Shown here: positions 54,042 to 62,608 of the stretch, one piece after another
Layout of the letters: the number at the start of each line of letters is the position of its first letter
Numbering within the stretch: the first letter of the stretch is position 1
NCBI RefSeq assembly: GCF_030654605.1
Contig: NZ_JAURXB010000270.1
Span: forward strand, 62,001-126,000
Length of the DNA stretch: 64,000 nucleotides
Direction of reading: 5' to 3'
DNA from: Bradyrhizobium sp.
GTDB lineage: Bacteria; Pseudomonadota; Alphaproteobacteria; Rhizobiales; Xanthobacteraceae
The notes under the pieces: generated by a model
Database searches by the model: none
What the model was told of the DNA's origin: nothing
The model's input: the letters and a program-made list of their open reading frames with translations, nothing else
Program-made: the position numbers and the translations under genes

Positions 54042-54342
54042 GGTCGGCTCCTCTGTTTTCCACTTTCTGTTTCAACATCCGCGCGACTGAGACCGCGCAT
54101 CGGCTGTGGAAATAATCCGGGCTGGTAATGGAAGTTCCCAGGCCGTCGAGGGGCGAAAAGCGCTCAAATTGCCGATACCATCGGGAACAAAGTCATGGCG
54201 GGGCGGCGAAACAGGCGCCTATCCTGGCACTGGATAAAGCCTGTCAAATCCGCCGCAAAATCCCTATATGGCCTTCAATCCTGCTAAGAAGGCTCCCCTT
54301 CACGGCCCCGCGGTGCCATCGTGGGCGGAAGACGATTCGCAT

Positions 54343-56979
54343 ATGACCGAGCCGAACAAGCTGCCCCATCACGACGTCCCCGCGCACCAGCCTGCGGCGG
54401 GCGGCATTGCCGCGCGCGCGCGGGCGACCGCGGTCCCGCAATTTCTCGCCGGGCTCAATCCCGAGCAGCGCGAGGCGGTGGAAACGCTGGACGGACCGGT
54501 TCTGGTGCTGGCGGGGGCCGGCACCGGCAAGACCAAGGTGCTGACCTGCCGGATCGCCCACATCCTCAGCATGGGCCGCGCCCGCCCCGGTGAAATCCTC
54601 TCGGTCACCTTCACCAACAAGGCCGCGCGCGAGATGAAGCTGCGGCTCGGCCAGATGCTGGGCCAGGCCGTCGAGGGCATGCCATGGCTCGGCACCTTCC
54701 ACTCGATCGGCGGCCGGATCCTGCGCACCCATGCCGAACTGGTGCAGCTGAAATCCAATTTTACGGTACTCGATGTCGACGATCAGGTCCGACTGCTGAA
54801 GCAGCTGTTGGCCGCCGACAATATCGACGACAAGCGCTGGCCGGCGCGGATGCTGGCCGGACTGATCGACGGCTGGAAGAATCGCGGCCTGACGCCGTCG
54901 CAGGTACCGCCCGGCGAAGCCGCAGTATTCGGCAACGGCCGCGGCGGCAAGCTCTACGCGCTGTATCAGGAACGCCTGAAAATCCTCAACGCCGCCGATT
55001 TCGGCGATCTGCTGCTGGAAAACATCCGGCTGTTCCGCGAGCATCCCGACGTGCTCCGGCAATACCAGCACCGCTTCAAGTTCATTCTGGTCGACGAATA
55101 CCAGGACACCAACGTCGCGCAATATCTCTGGCTGCGCCTGCTGTCGCAGGCGCCGACGAGAGCAGGCGCGCCGCTGTCCTCCCTCATTCCAGGGGCAACG
55201 AACTCCCCCGTCATTCCGGGGCGTGCCGAAGGTACGAACCCGGAATCTGGAGCTCGCGAAGAATCATCTCGAGATTCCGGGTTCGCACCTGGCGGTGCGC
55301 CCCGGAATGACGATGCCGCTCCCCCCTCACCCCTCACCGCCCCGAAAAACATCTGCTGCGTCGGCGACGACGACCAGTCGATCTATGGCTGGCGCGGCGC
55401 CGAGGTCGACAACATCCTGCGCTTCGAACATGATTTTCCCGGCGCCAAGGTGATCCGGCTGGAGCGCAATTACCGCTCCACCGGCCACATCCTCGCCGCC
55501 GCCTCGCATTTGATTGCGCATAACGAAGGCCGGCTCGGCAAGACGCTGCGCACCGAGGACGTCGACGGCGAGAAGGTCACCGTCACCGGCTCCTGGGATT
55601 CCGAAGAGGAAGCCCGCGCCATCGGCGAGGAAATCGAGCAGCTGCAGCGCGACGGCCACAAGCTCAACGACATCGCGATCCTGGTGCGGGCCTCGTTCCA
55701 GATGCGCGAATTCGAAGACCGTTTTGTCACGCTCGGGCTGCCCTATCGCGTGATCGGCGGCCCGCGCTTCTACGAGCGCGCCGAAGTCCGCGATGCGCTG
55801 GCGTATCTGCGCGTGATCAATTCGCCGGCCGACGATCTCGCCTTCGAACGCATCGTCAACGTGCCGAAACGCGGCCTCGGCGACGCCACCGTGCAGATGC
55901 TGCACGACCACGCCCGCAAGCGCCGCATGCCGCTGTTCGAGGCCGCCCGCGCCGTGGTCGACACCGACGAGCTGAAGCCGAAGGCGCGCGGCTCGCTGCG
56001 CGGCCTGATCGCAAGTTTCGATCGCTGGCGGGTGCAGCGCGAGGTGACCTCGCACACCGCACTCGCCGAAATCGTGCTCGACGAGAGCGGCTATACCGAG
56101 ATGTGGCAGAAGGACCGCTCCGCCGACGCCGCCGGCCGGCTGGAAAACCTCAAGGAGCTGGTGCGCTCGATGGAGGAATTCGAGAACCTGCAGGGCTTTC
56201 TCGAACACATCTCGCTGGTGATGGACCGCGACGGCGGCGCCGAGGACGACGCGGTGTCGCTGATGACGCTGCATTCGGCCAAGGGGCTGGAATTCGACAA
56301 TGTGTTCCTGCCGGGCTGGGAGGAAGGTCTGTTTCCGAGCCAGCGCACCCTCGACGAACAGGGACGCGCCGGGCTGGAAGAAGAACGCCGCCTCGCCCAT
56401 GTCGGCATCACGCGGGCGCGCCGCCGCGCCAAACTCTATTTCGCCACCAACCGGCGGATTCACGGCACCTGGTCGACCACGATTCCCTCGCGCTTTCTCG
56501 ATGAACTGCCGGCGCACAATGTCGAGATCACGGAATCCAAGGGCGGCTCCGGCTGGGGCGGCTCCGGCGGTTACGGCCCGTCGCGCTTCGACAATGTCGA
56601 ATCCTTCGGCTCCAGCTATTCGACGCCGGGCTGGCAGCGCGCCCAGGCCAACCGCGCCCGCAACCAGAACGGCGGCCGCGGCGGCGGCCAGGCCGGCGGC
56701 GGTTTCAACGAAAGCCAGTCGCCGTTTTCATCAACGCGCGCTGATACGTCAGGCTCGCGCAGCAGCGGCTTCGCCGCCAAGCGCGGCCCGATGACCATCG
56801 AAGGCGAGCTGATCGCGAAATCCACCGGCACCACCTCGGAATTCACGCTGGCCGACCGCGTGTTTCACCAGAAATTCGGCTACGGCAACGTGGTGAAGAT
56901 CGACGGCAACAAGCTCACCATCGCGTTCGAGAAAGCCGGCGAGAAGAAGGTGGTCGATAGTTTCGTGGAGCGGGTGTAG
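54343..56979 (+). CDS. UvrD/PcrA-type DNA helicase with repeat-derived insertion
   Basis: 878 residues, superfamily 1A helicase. Walker A LVLAGAGTGKTKVLTCRIAH (motif I), ILVDEYQDTN (II), VGDDDQSIYGWRGAE (III), LERNYRSTGHIL (IV), VSLMTLHSAKGLEFDNVFLP (V), VGITRARRRAKLYFATNRR (VI). Between motif II and III, residues ~285-330 (GRAEGTNPESGAREESSRDS and flanks) are not helicase sequence: they are the translation of a CGTCATTCCGGGG inverted repeat. The C-terminal ~150 residues are a Gly/Asn/Arg-rich tail and a Tudor-like end (HQKFGYGNVVKIDGNKLTIA). It unwinds DNA in repair and replication. ATG 54343 is preferred (GGAAG upstream) over ATG 54268, which lacks a ribosome site. Confidence 0.94.
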   Translation: MTEPNKLPHHDVPAHQPAAGGIAARARATAVPQFLAGLNPEQREAVETLDGPVLVLAGAGTGKTKVLTCRIAHILSMGRARPGEILSVTFTNKAAREMKLRLGQMLGQAVEGMPWLGTFHSIGGRILRTHAELVQLKSNFTVLDVDDQVRLLKQLLAADNIDDKRWPARMLAGLIDGWKNRGLTPSQVPPGEAAVFGNGRGGKLYALYQERLKILNAADFGDLLLENIRLFREHPDVLRQYQHRFKFILVDEYQDTNVAQYLWLRLLSQAPTRAGAPLSSLIPGATNSPVIPGRAEGTNPESGAREESSRDSGFAPGGAPRNDDAAPPSPLTAPKNICCVGDDDQSIYGWRGAEVDNILRFEHDFPGAKVIRLERNYRSTGHILAAASHLIAHNEGRLGKTLRTEDVDGEKVTVTGSWDSEEEARAIGEEIEQLQRDGHKLNDIAILVRASFQMREFEDRFVTLGLPYRVIGGPRFYERAEVRDALAYLRVINSPADDLAFERIVNVPKRGLGDATVQMLHDHARKRRMPLFEAARAVVDTDELKPKARGSLRGLIASFDRWRVQREVTSHTALAEIVLDESGYTEMWQKDRSADAAGRLENLKELVRSMEEFENLQGFLEHISLVMDRDGGAEDDAVSLMTLHSAKGLEFDNVFLPGWEEGLFPSQRTLDEQGRAGLEEERRLAHVGITRARRRAKLYFATNRRIHGTWSTTIPSRFLDELPAHNVEITESKGGSGWGGSGGYGPSRFDNVESFGSSYSTPGWQRAQANRARNQNGGRGGGQAGGGFNESQSPFSSTRADTSGSRSSGFAAKRGPMTIEGELIAKSTGTTSEFTLADRVFHQKFGYGNVVKIDGNKLTIAFEKAGEKKVVDSFVERV
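55209..55312. repeat. CGTCATTCCGGGG inverted repeat inside uvrD
   Basis: Ends CGTCATTCCGGGGCG (55209-55223) and CGCCCCGGAATGACG (55298-55312) are exact reverse complements; further pairing covers GAACCCGGAATC with GATTCCGGGTTC. The element is 104 bases. With flanking bases it adds an open frame of about 45-50 codons and keeps the helicase frame intact. Confidence 0.92.
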
Positions 56980-57043
56980 TTCTCCCTTAACGCCGACTAG
57001 CCGGCCCTGGCCTTCCGTCATATGATTCGATGGGAGGCGCCTC

Positions 57044-57238
57044 ATGTTAACCAACAGCCGTGACATCATTCGCCGCCTTGAGCGGGAAAGATGGACACTT
57101 GTTCGCGTCACCGGCTCTCACCACGTTTTCAAGAATCCCGCCTCAGATGAAACAGTGGTCGTTCCGCATCCCAAGAAGGACTTGGGAAAAGGCCTGGTTC
57201 GTGCCATTTATAAGGGGGCAGGATGGAAGCCGGATTGA
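57044..57238 (+). CDS. hicA: HicA-type mRNA interferase toxin
   Basis: 64 residues, dsRNA-binding-like fold. Catalytic His region TGSHHVFKNPASDETVVVPH (~22-41), then PKKDLGKGLVRAIYKGAGW. GGGAGGCGCCTC gives a strong ribosome site. HicA cleaves mRNA when free of antitoxin. Its 3' end overlaps the next gene by 16 bases. Two HicB-type genes follow instead of one. Confidence 0.92.
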   Translation: MLTNSRDIIRRLERERWTLVRVTGSHHVFKNPASDETVVVPHPKKDLGKGLVRAIYKGAGWKPD

Positions 57239-57537
57239 GGTTCGCCTTGGCACACTACATTGCCATCATTGAGGATGCAGGTCCGGACCACGCGGTGGGC
57301 GTCTGGTTTCCAGATCTGCCCGGCTGCACGTCCGGAGGCGACGATATCGACGAGGCCTTACGCAATGCACCGGAAGCTTTGGAACTGTATGCCGAAAGCT
57401 TCGAGGCCGACGGCAAGGCGCTGCCTCGCCCGCGAACCTTGACCGAGCTGAAGTCCGATCCGGAAGTCGCCGACGACATCAAGACCTATATGGTTGCGCT
57501 CGTCCAACTCCCTGCTCGCGCTCACGCGGCGGAGTGA
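57223..57537 (+). CDS. hicB: HicB-type antitoxin, first copy
   Basis: 104 residues. Partial RNase H-like fold: HYIAIIEDAGPDHAVGVWFP, DLPGCTSGGDDIDEALRNAP. The C-terminal part (DPEVADDIKTYMVALVQLPA) has no helix-turn-helix or ribbon-helix-helix, so it probably does not bind DNA by itself. It starts inside hicA, ensuring coupled synthesis. Confidence 0.88.
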   Translation: MEAGLRFALAHYIAIIEDAGPDHAVGVWFPDLPGCTSGGDDIDEALRNAPEALELYAESFEADGKALPRPRTLTELKSDPEVADDIKTYMVALVQLPARAHAAE

Positions 57538-57545
57538 ACGCGGCG

Positions 57546-57839
57546 ATGCCGCGATACGTCGCATTGGTGCACAAGGAAGCTGACGGCTGCTACGGCGTAT
57601 CGTTTCCCGATCTTCCGGGGGTGATCACCGGCGGTGACACTTTCGACGAAGCCATGGAGGAAGCCGCTGACGTGCTGCAATTTGCGGCCGAAGGCTGGAT
57701 CAATCCAGATGGATCGACCGGCTTCAAGCCGCCAAGCACCATCGAGCAGCTGCGCAACGATCCGGAATTCCTGGAAGACGCCAAGGACGCGGTGATCGCG
57801 TTCGTCGAATTTCCAGCTGACGCCCCCGCGGCGGAATGA
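57546..57839 (+). CDS. HicB-type antitoxin, second copy
   Basis: 97 residues: YVALVHKEADGCYGVSFPDL, PGVITGGDTFDEAMEEAADV, and a C-terminal FVEFPADAPAAE that resembles the tail of the first copy. Starting at ATG 57546, 8 bases after the first hicB stop. It has the same fold without a DNA-binding domain, but its surface residues differ, so it may be a spare antitoxin, a partner for another HicA, or a decayed copy. Confidence 0.85.
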   Translation: MPRYVALVHKEADGCYGVSFPDLPGVITGGDTFDEAMEEAADVLQFAAEGWINPDGSTGFKPPSTIEQLRNDPEFLEDAKDAVIAFVEFPADAPAAE

Positions 57840-57941
57840 ATCCCGCCTGCTTCGCCGGGATCGTGCACGCAAAAATGGCAGTCGATCATTTCTTCGCCCC
57901 GGTCTAACATCTGCGGGAAACGATGATCGGGGGCAGCAGGC

Positions 57942-58673
57942 ATGTTCGGCTGGTTGCATTCCAAAGTGCAGAAGAGCCCGGCGGCACAGCAACAGCCGGC
58001 GGGTCTCGCTCAACCTGCCGCTCTCCTTGGGGACCTGCGTCAGCGCGTCCCCCGCTATCTCGCTGATATCGACCAGGGCAAACTGATCTATCCCGCCTGC
58101 AAGCGAACGCTGGCGGATCCGGGCGGCGATGTGGCCTCGGTGTGGGATCACACAAGGCTGGAAGCCATGCAGTATGTGATCGCGGTGCCGGGTGGCGAAT
58201 TCGGGCTGCTCAACGAGGCTGCGCGCCAGCTCGACATGATCGACGGCTATCTGTTCCAGCGCCCGCACGAAAACACCGTGATCGATTTCACAGGCACCGC
58301 GACGGTCGATTTCTCGATTGCCATCCTGGCCGGCCTCAACTGGCTGACCCACTGCGCCGAGCTGGCGGGCGTTCCGCTGGCGCAGCAGACCGGAACGCTC
58401 CGCCATTTCAGAAAGCTCGTCACATTGGCGCAGCGATGGTGGCTGACGGAAGGCGCCAATGAGCGCTGCGGGCAGATGCTTGCCGACGGAGAGCAACCGC
58501 CCTTGATGCTCCATCTGGTCTGGTCCGAATACACGCGGCTCGCCAAACAGATCGCCGCTGCCGCTATCCTTGGTGGTTCGATCGACCGTTCGGCGCAACT
58601 GGTGGCGCTGCCCGCCGACCTCGTGGCCCGCTTCGAGGCGGCCAAGGATCCGGGCGATCTCGCGAATATTTGA
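57942..58673 (+). CDS. Conserved-looking protein of unknown function
   Basis: 243 residues, no signal peptide. A Gln/Ala/Pro-rich N-terminus ([20 protein letters not shown]), then helical, with [20 protein letters not shown] and [20 protein letters not shown], possibly a peripheral or monotopic membrane helix. GGGGGCAGCAGGC precedes the ATG. It lies between the hicB pair and the ABC exporter genes (143 bases before the latter). I do not recognise the family. Confidence 0.65.
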   Translation: MFGWLHSKVQKSPAAQQQPAGLAQPAALLGDLRQRVPRYLADIDQGKLIYPACKRTLADPGGDVASVWDHTRLEAMQYVIAVPGGEFGLLNEAARQLDMIDGYLFQRPHENTVIDFTGTATVDFSIAILAGLNWLTHCAELAGVPLAQQTGTLRHFRKLVTLAQRWWLTEGANERCGQMLADGEQPPLMLHLVWSEYTRLAKQIAAAAILGGSIDRSAQLVALPADLVARFEAAKDPGDLANI

Positions 58674-58816
58674 ACGGTCCTTTCAGCGGACGCCGCGATT
58701 GCGCAAGGCCCGGAACGTTCCTATCTGTGGTTGCTCGCCCCTCCTCTGCCCCAGGCGCGCCGCAGTACGGCCCTGGCCCTTTCCGCATTTCCAATCCGGA
58801 TTTCATAAAGCCCCGC

Positions 58817-59740
58817 ATGACTCCCATCATCTCCGTTGCAAATCTGTCGAAAACCTATGGCTCCGGTTTCAAGGCGCTCAACGGCATCAACCTCGAGATC
58901 AAGCGCGGCGAAATCTTCGCGCTGCTGGGGCCGAACGGCGCCGGCAAGACCACGCTGATCAGCATCATCTGCGGCATCGCCAATCCGAGCGAAGGCCGCG
59001 TCACCGTCGACGGCCACGACATCAACAGGGATTATCGCGCGGCGCGCTCGATGATCGGGCTGGTGCCGCAGGAACTGCACACCGACGCGTTCGAATCGGT
59101 GTGGGCCACCGTCAGCTTCAGCCGCGGCCTGTTCGGCAAGCCGAAGAACCCCGCCCATATCGAAAAGGTGCTGAAGGAGCTGTCGCTGTGGGACAAGAAG
59201 GATTCCAAGATCGTCACTTTGTCCGGCGGCATGAAGCGCCGGGTGATGATCGCGAAAGCGCTGTCGCACGAGCCGCAGATCCTGTTTCTCGACGAGCCGA
59301 CCGCGGGCGTCGACGTCGAACTGCGCAAGGGTATGTGGGAAGTGGTGCGGGCGCTGCAGGCCTCCGGCGTCACCATCATCCTGACCACGCATTACATCGA
59401 AGAGGCCGAGGAGATGGCAGATCGCATCGGCGTCATCAACAAGGGCGAGATCATCCTGGTCGAGGAGAAAGCCGGCCTGATGCAGAAGCTCGGCAAGAAG
59501 CACCTGAAGCTGCATCTGCAAAGCAAGGTCGATGCGATCCCTGCCAGCCTCGCGGCCTATGGCCTCGAACTGTCCGACGATGGCCGCACCGTGACCTATG
59601 ATTACGACACCAGAGGCGAACGCACCGGCATCACCAGCTTGCTCAGCGACCTCAGGGCCGCCGGCATCCGCATCTCAGATCTCGATACCAGCCAGTCGTC
59701 GCTGGAAGACATCTTCGTCAGCCTGGTGAGGGCGTCATGA
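58817..59740 (+). CDS. ABC exporter ATP-binding protein (YadG type)
   Basis: 307 residues. Walker [21 protein letters not shown] (~34-53), Q-loop [10 protein letters not shown], signature [20 protein letters not shown], Walker [14 protein letters not shown]-loop [20 protein letters not shown]-terminal extension (~230-307, [20 protein letters not shown]) is typical of the YadG/NodI/CcmA class. ATG 58817 is used; upstream codons are not needed. The permease gene overlaps its stop (ATGA). Confidence 0.95.
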   Translation: MTPIISVANLSKTYGSGFKALNGINLEIKRGEIFALLGPNGAGKTTLISIICGIANPSEGRVTVDGHDINRDYRAARSMIGLVPQELHTDAFESVWATVSFSRGLFGKPKNPAHIEKVLKELSLWDKKDSKIVTLSGGMKRRVMIAKALSHEPQILFLDEPTAGVDVELRKGMWEVVRALQASGVTIILTTHYIEEAEEMADRIGVINKGEIILVEEKAGLMQKLGKKHLKLHLQSKVDAIPASLAAYGLELSDDGRTVTYDYDTRGERTGITSLLSDLRAAGIRISDLDTSQSSLEDIFVSLVRAS

Positions 59741-60498
59741 ATTTCAGGGCCGTCCGCGCCATCTATCTGTTCGAAATGGCGCGCACCTGGCGCACGCTGC
59801 TGCAGAGCATCGTCTCGCCTGTCGTGTCGACCTCACTGTATTTCGTGGTGTTCGGCGCCGCGATCGGCTCGCGCATCGCCGAGGTCGAGGGCGTCAGCTA
59901 CGGTACCTTCATCGTGCCGGGGCTGGTGATGCTGTCGGTGCTGACCCAGAGCATCGCCAACGCCTCGTTCGGCATCTACTTCCCGAAATTCGTCGGCACC
60001 ATCTATGAGCTGTTGTCGGCGCCGGTGTCGTATTTCGAGATCGTGCTCGGCTATGTCGGCGCCGCCGCCACCAAGTCGATCATCCTCGGCCTGATCATTC
60101 TCGCCACCGCAGCCCTTTTCGTGCCGCTGCACATCATGCATCCCTGGTGGATGCTGACCTTCCTGGTGCTGACCGCAGTGACCTTCTCCCTGTTCGGTTT
60201 CATCATCGGCATCTGGGCCGACGGCTTCGAGAAGCTGCAGATGATCCCGATGCTGGTGGTGACGCCGCTGACCTTCCTCGGCGGCAGCTTCTACTCCGTC
60301 AACATGCTGCCGGAGGGCTGGCGCACCATCACGCTGCTCAATCCCGTAGTCTATCTGATCTCCGGCTTCCGCTGGAGCTTTTATGAAATCGCCGACGTCA
60401 GCATCGGCCTCAGCGTCGGCATGACGCTGGGCTTCCTCGTCGTCTGCATGGTTCTGGTGTGGTGGATTTTCAAGACCGGGTATCGGCTGAAGAATTGA
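59737..60498 (+). CDS. ABC-2 type permease (YadH type)
   Basis: 253 residues, six helices, ABC-2 domain: [60 protein letters not shown], and [20 protein letters not shown]. Forms a two-gene exporter with the preceding ATPase. Substrate unknown; this class includes drug, polysaccharide and lipid exporters. It is followed by an inverted repeat. Confidence 0.94.
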   Translation: MNFRAVRAIYLFEMARTWRTLLQSIVSPVVSTSLYFVVFGAAIGSRIAEVEGVSYGTFIVPGLVMLSVLTQSIANASFGIYFPKFVGTIYELLSAPVSYFEIVLGYVGAAATKSIILGLIILATAALFVPLHIMHPWWMLTFLVLTAVTFSLFGFIIGIWADGFEKLQMIPMLVVTPLTFLGGSFYSVNMLPEGWRTITLLNPVVYLISGFRWSFYEIADVSIGLSVGMTLGFLVVCMVLVWWIFKTGYRLKN

Positions 60499-60523
60499 CG
60501 CGCCTCGTCGCACAAACACTGGC

Positions 60524-60628
60524 TGTCATCGCCCGGCTCGACCGGGCGACCCAGTATTCCAGAGGCGGTGTGTGCTCAACTCGGAAGCCGCGGCGTACTG
60601 GATCGCCCGGTCAAGCCGGGCGACGACA
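60524..60628. repeat. Inverted repeat (TGTCATCGCCCGGCTC type)
   Basis: Left arm around TGTCATCGCCCGGCTCGACC and right arm around GGTCAAGCCGGGCGACGACA face each other, each with an internal palindrome (GCCCGGCTCGACCGGGC; GCCCGGTCAAGCCGGGC). It separates the convergent permease and small secreted gene. Confidence 0.85.
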
Positions 60629-60667
60629 GTCGTGGATGTGTCGTCGTCATCGCCTCGCAATGACGGC

Positions 60668-60985
60668 TTACCGATAGCAGTGAAACCGATCGCGGCGGTC
60701 ATAGTAGCCGCGGCAGCGATGGCCGCGGTCGTTGATTCCGAACACGCCTTTGACGGCGCCCATGGCGCCGCCGACACCGGCGCCGAACGCGCCACCCACC
60801 ACGCCGCCGACCGGGCCGGCGATCCGGTTGCCTTCCCGGGAGCCTTCCTGAGCGCCGCGCACGATCCCCTGGGCGTTGCCGAAACTCGGCATCGCGAGCA
60901 GCGCGAGGATGATCGCCGCCGCCGCCAGAAGGAATTTTGCCGGCAGGTCGGCCGGCAATGCGGCAGTGCGGATCTTCGTCTTCAT
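60668..60985 (-). CDS. Secreted Gly-zipper small protein
   Basis: 105 residues with a long positive N-region and signal peptide (FLLAAAAIILALLAMPSFGN). The mature part is Gly/Ala-rich with zipper-like spacing (IAGPVGGVVGGAFGAGVGGA) and ends in an Arg/His/Tyr-rich motif GHRCRGYYDRRDRFHCYR with two Cys. ATG 60985 follows GAGGAATTC. Weak EcfG-like promoter upstream. Family not recognised. Confidence 0.75.
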   Translation of the reverse strand: MKTKIRTAALPADLPAKFLLAAAAIILALLAMPSFGNAQGIVRGAQEGSREGNRIAGPVGGVVGGAFGAGVGGAMGAVKGVFGINDRGHRCRGYYDRRDRFHCYR

Positions 60986-61038
60986 CTGAATGAATTCCTC
61001 GATGCTGGCCGCCACGGATCGACCGGGCGGGAGTGTGT

Positions 61039-61063
61039 AACGCCGCTGCGGCCGAAAGGTTGC
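61039..61063 (-). promoter_or_regulatory. Weak EcfG-like promoter
   Basis: Minus strand GCAAC (61063-61059), 16 bases, CGTT (61042-61039). One mismatch from GGAAC. It lies 54 bases before the small secreted gene. Confidence 0.3.
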
Positions 61064-61284
61064 CTCGCCAAGGCCCATCGGCGACGGGACCGCCGCCGAT
61101 CAGCGAAAATTGCATCGACACGCCCGATTTGGCCGTGCCATCGCCATGCTGGCGCCCTGCGGTCCATTAACGATGCCCTCGCAGGTGGCTGGAACCTTGA
61201 GCGGATTCCGGGCATATTGATGCCGGGGGACGGCGAGCGTGGCGTGCAGTGGCACGGATTTGTGGGCCTGGAGGCCAAGGTAGA

Positions 61285-62103
61285 ATGCGTTGCTTCCTCA
61301 TTGCCGTCACCGGTCTAATGCTGTTCGTCAGCTCCGCCGCGCAGGCCAAAATCGCCGTCACCGTCGACAAGAATGCGCAGCTGATGACCGTCGAAGTCGA
61401 CGGCGTCCAGCGCTACCAGTGGCCGGTGTCGAGCGGCCTGCCCGCCTATGAGACGCCGAACGGCAATTTCAAGACTTTCCGGATGGAGGAAGACCACTAC
61501 TCCAAGGAATTCGACGACGCGCCGATGCCGCACGCAATCTTCTTCACCAAGCAGGGCCATGCCATTCACGGCACCGATTCCGTGAACCGTCTCGGCAGCC
61601 CGGCCTCGCATGGCTGCGTGCGGCTGTCACGCGCCAACGCCGCGACGCTGTATGCGCTGGTGCAAAAGGACGGCGTACTCAACGCCACCGTGACGCTGAC
61701 CGGCTCCTCGCAGATAGCCCTGGCGCGCAACCCGCGGCCCCGCGCCAACACCGCCGTGGCGCGCCGCGACGCGGCCCCGCAATTCAACTCTGCCGGCGAT
61801 CCGATCGTGCTGGCTCCACGGCCGGACATGCCCGGCGAGGTCGCGCCGCTGGTCGAGCAGCAAGTACAGCCTCACGTACTGCCTCAGGCACAGGCCGACG
61901 ACGGTTACATCTATCCGGCTGACGGCTCTTCCAACGAGGCGCGCTATCCGGCGCCGCGCAGCCGGCGCGCCTATGGGGCGCAGGTCTATCCGCGCGAGCA
62001 ATATTACTATGATCGCGGCTATGCGCCGCAATACGCGCCGCGGGGCTATTACCAGCCACGGCAGCAATACCAGCCGCGCGGCCTGTTCACCTATCAGGAC
62101 TGA
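61285..62103 (+). CDS. L,D-transpeptidase (YkuD domain)
   Basis: 272 residues. Signal peptide CFLIAVTGLMLFVSSAAQA; catalytic YkuD domain ~25-145 with HAIHGTDSVNRLGSPASHGC and CVRLSRANA holding the active-site His and Cys. It makes 3-3 cross-links in peptidoglycan or attaches lipoproteins. The C-terminal ~120 residues are Pro/Gln/Tyr/Arg-rich (YYDRGYAPQYAPRGYYQPRQ), probably a flexible tail. ATG 61285 follows GGAGGCCAAGGTAGA. Confidence 0.94.
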   Translation: MRCFLIAVTGLMLFVSSAAQAKIAVTVDKNAQLMTVEVDGVQRYQWPVSSGLPAYETPNGNFKTFRMEEDHYSKEFDDAPMPHAIFFTKQGHAIHGTDSVNRLGSPASHGCVRLSRANAATLYALVQKDGVLNATVTLTGSSQIALARNPRPRANTAVARRDAAPQFNSAGDPIVLAPRPDMPGEVAPLVEQQVQPHVLPQAQADDGYIYPADGSSNEARYPAPRSRRAYGAQVYPREQYYYDRGYAPQYAPRGYYQPRQQYQPRGLFTYQD

Positions 62104-62159
62104 CCGAGGGAGTTCCCTGCGGTCAATATTGCTCACATCCCAAACGAGCTCGCAAAGAA

Positions 62160-62190
62160 ACGGCCCCGGCGCGCAACGCGTCGGGGCCGT
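62160..62190 (-). terminator. Intrinsic terminator of the small secreted gene
   Basis: Minus strand ACGGCCCCG...CGGGGCCGT stem (9 bp, with an extra inner GCG/CGC pair), then TTTCTTT. It lies 18 bases past the stop of the 62208 gene. Confidence 0.8.
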
Positions 62191-62207
62191 CCCATCAGAG
62201 ATATCGC

Positions 62208-62522
62208 TCAGTAACGGCCGGAGCCGATGCCGACGCTGACGCCGGGCGCGCGGATGGCGACGCCGCCGCGTTCCCCGCGATCATAGCCGCGATTGCGATG
62301 GCCATAATGGCGACCGCGGTCATAACCGTAGGATTCCCGGACGATGACGCGGCGTTCGCTGCGCTCGCGCCAGCAGCGGCCGTTCTCGTTGCAGACCATG
62401 CGGACCTGTTCGATGTTGCTGTCAGGCGTCGCCGTAATGCCGTTCGACAGCGGGGCCGCGAAAGCCGAGGTGGCAAGCAGCGCGCCTGCGCCAGCCATGA
62501 GTGATATTGCGAGCTTTTTCAT
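62208..62522 (-). CDS. Small secreted Arg/Gly/Tyr-rich protein
   Basis: 104 residues with a signal peptide (KKLAISLMAGAGALLATSAF). Mature part: IEQVRMVCNENGRCWRERSE with two Cys, then RESYGYDRGRHYGHRNRGYD, Arg/His/Tyr-rich. Family not recognised. ATG 62522 with CGGAG upstream. A near-match to the EcfG promoter lies 32 bases upstream and a good terminator follows, so it is a single-gene unit. Confidence 0.78.
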   Translation of the reverse strand: MKKLAISLMAGAGALLATSAFAAPLSNGITATPDSNIEQVRMVCNENGRCWRERSERRVIVRESYGYDRGRHYGHRNRGYDRGERGGVAIRAPGVSVGIGSGRY

Positions 62523-62553
62523 TATGGTCTCCGGTTGATCGTGTCGGGCAGCC

Positions 62554-62578
62554 AACAGGCTCAACCGTGAATGGTTCC
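62554..62578 (-). promoter_or_regulatory. EcfG-like promoter, one mismatch
   Basis: Minus strand GGAAC (62578-62574), 16 bases, TGTT (62557-62554) in place of CGTT. It lies 32 bases before the small secreted gene. Confidence 0.45.
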
Positions 62579-62608
62579 GCGCGAGACGGAGTAATCGCCG
62601 ATCCGGAC

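Noticed and set aside
54268..54342. Upstream ATG start of uvrD
   Set aside because: No ribosome site, and the added residues (MAFNPAKKAPLHG) are unlike helicase N-termini.
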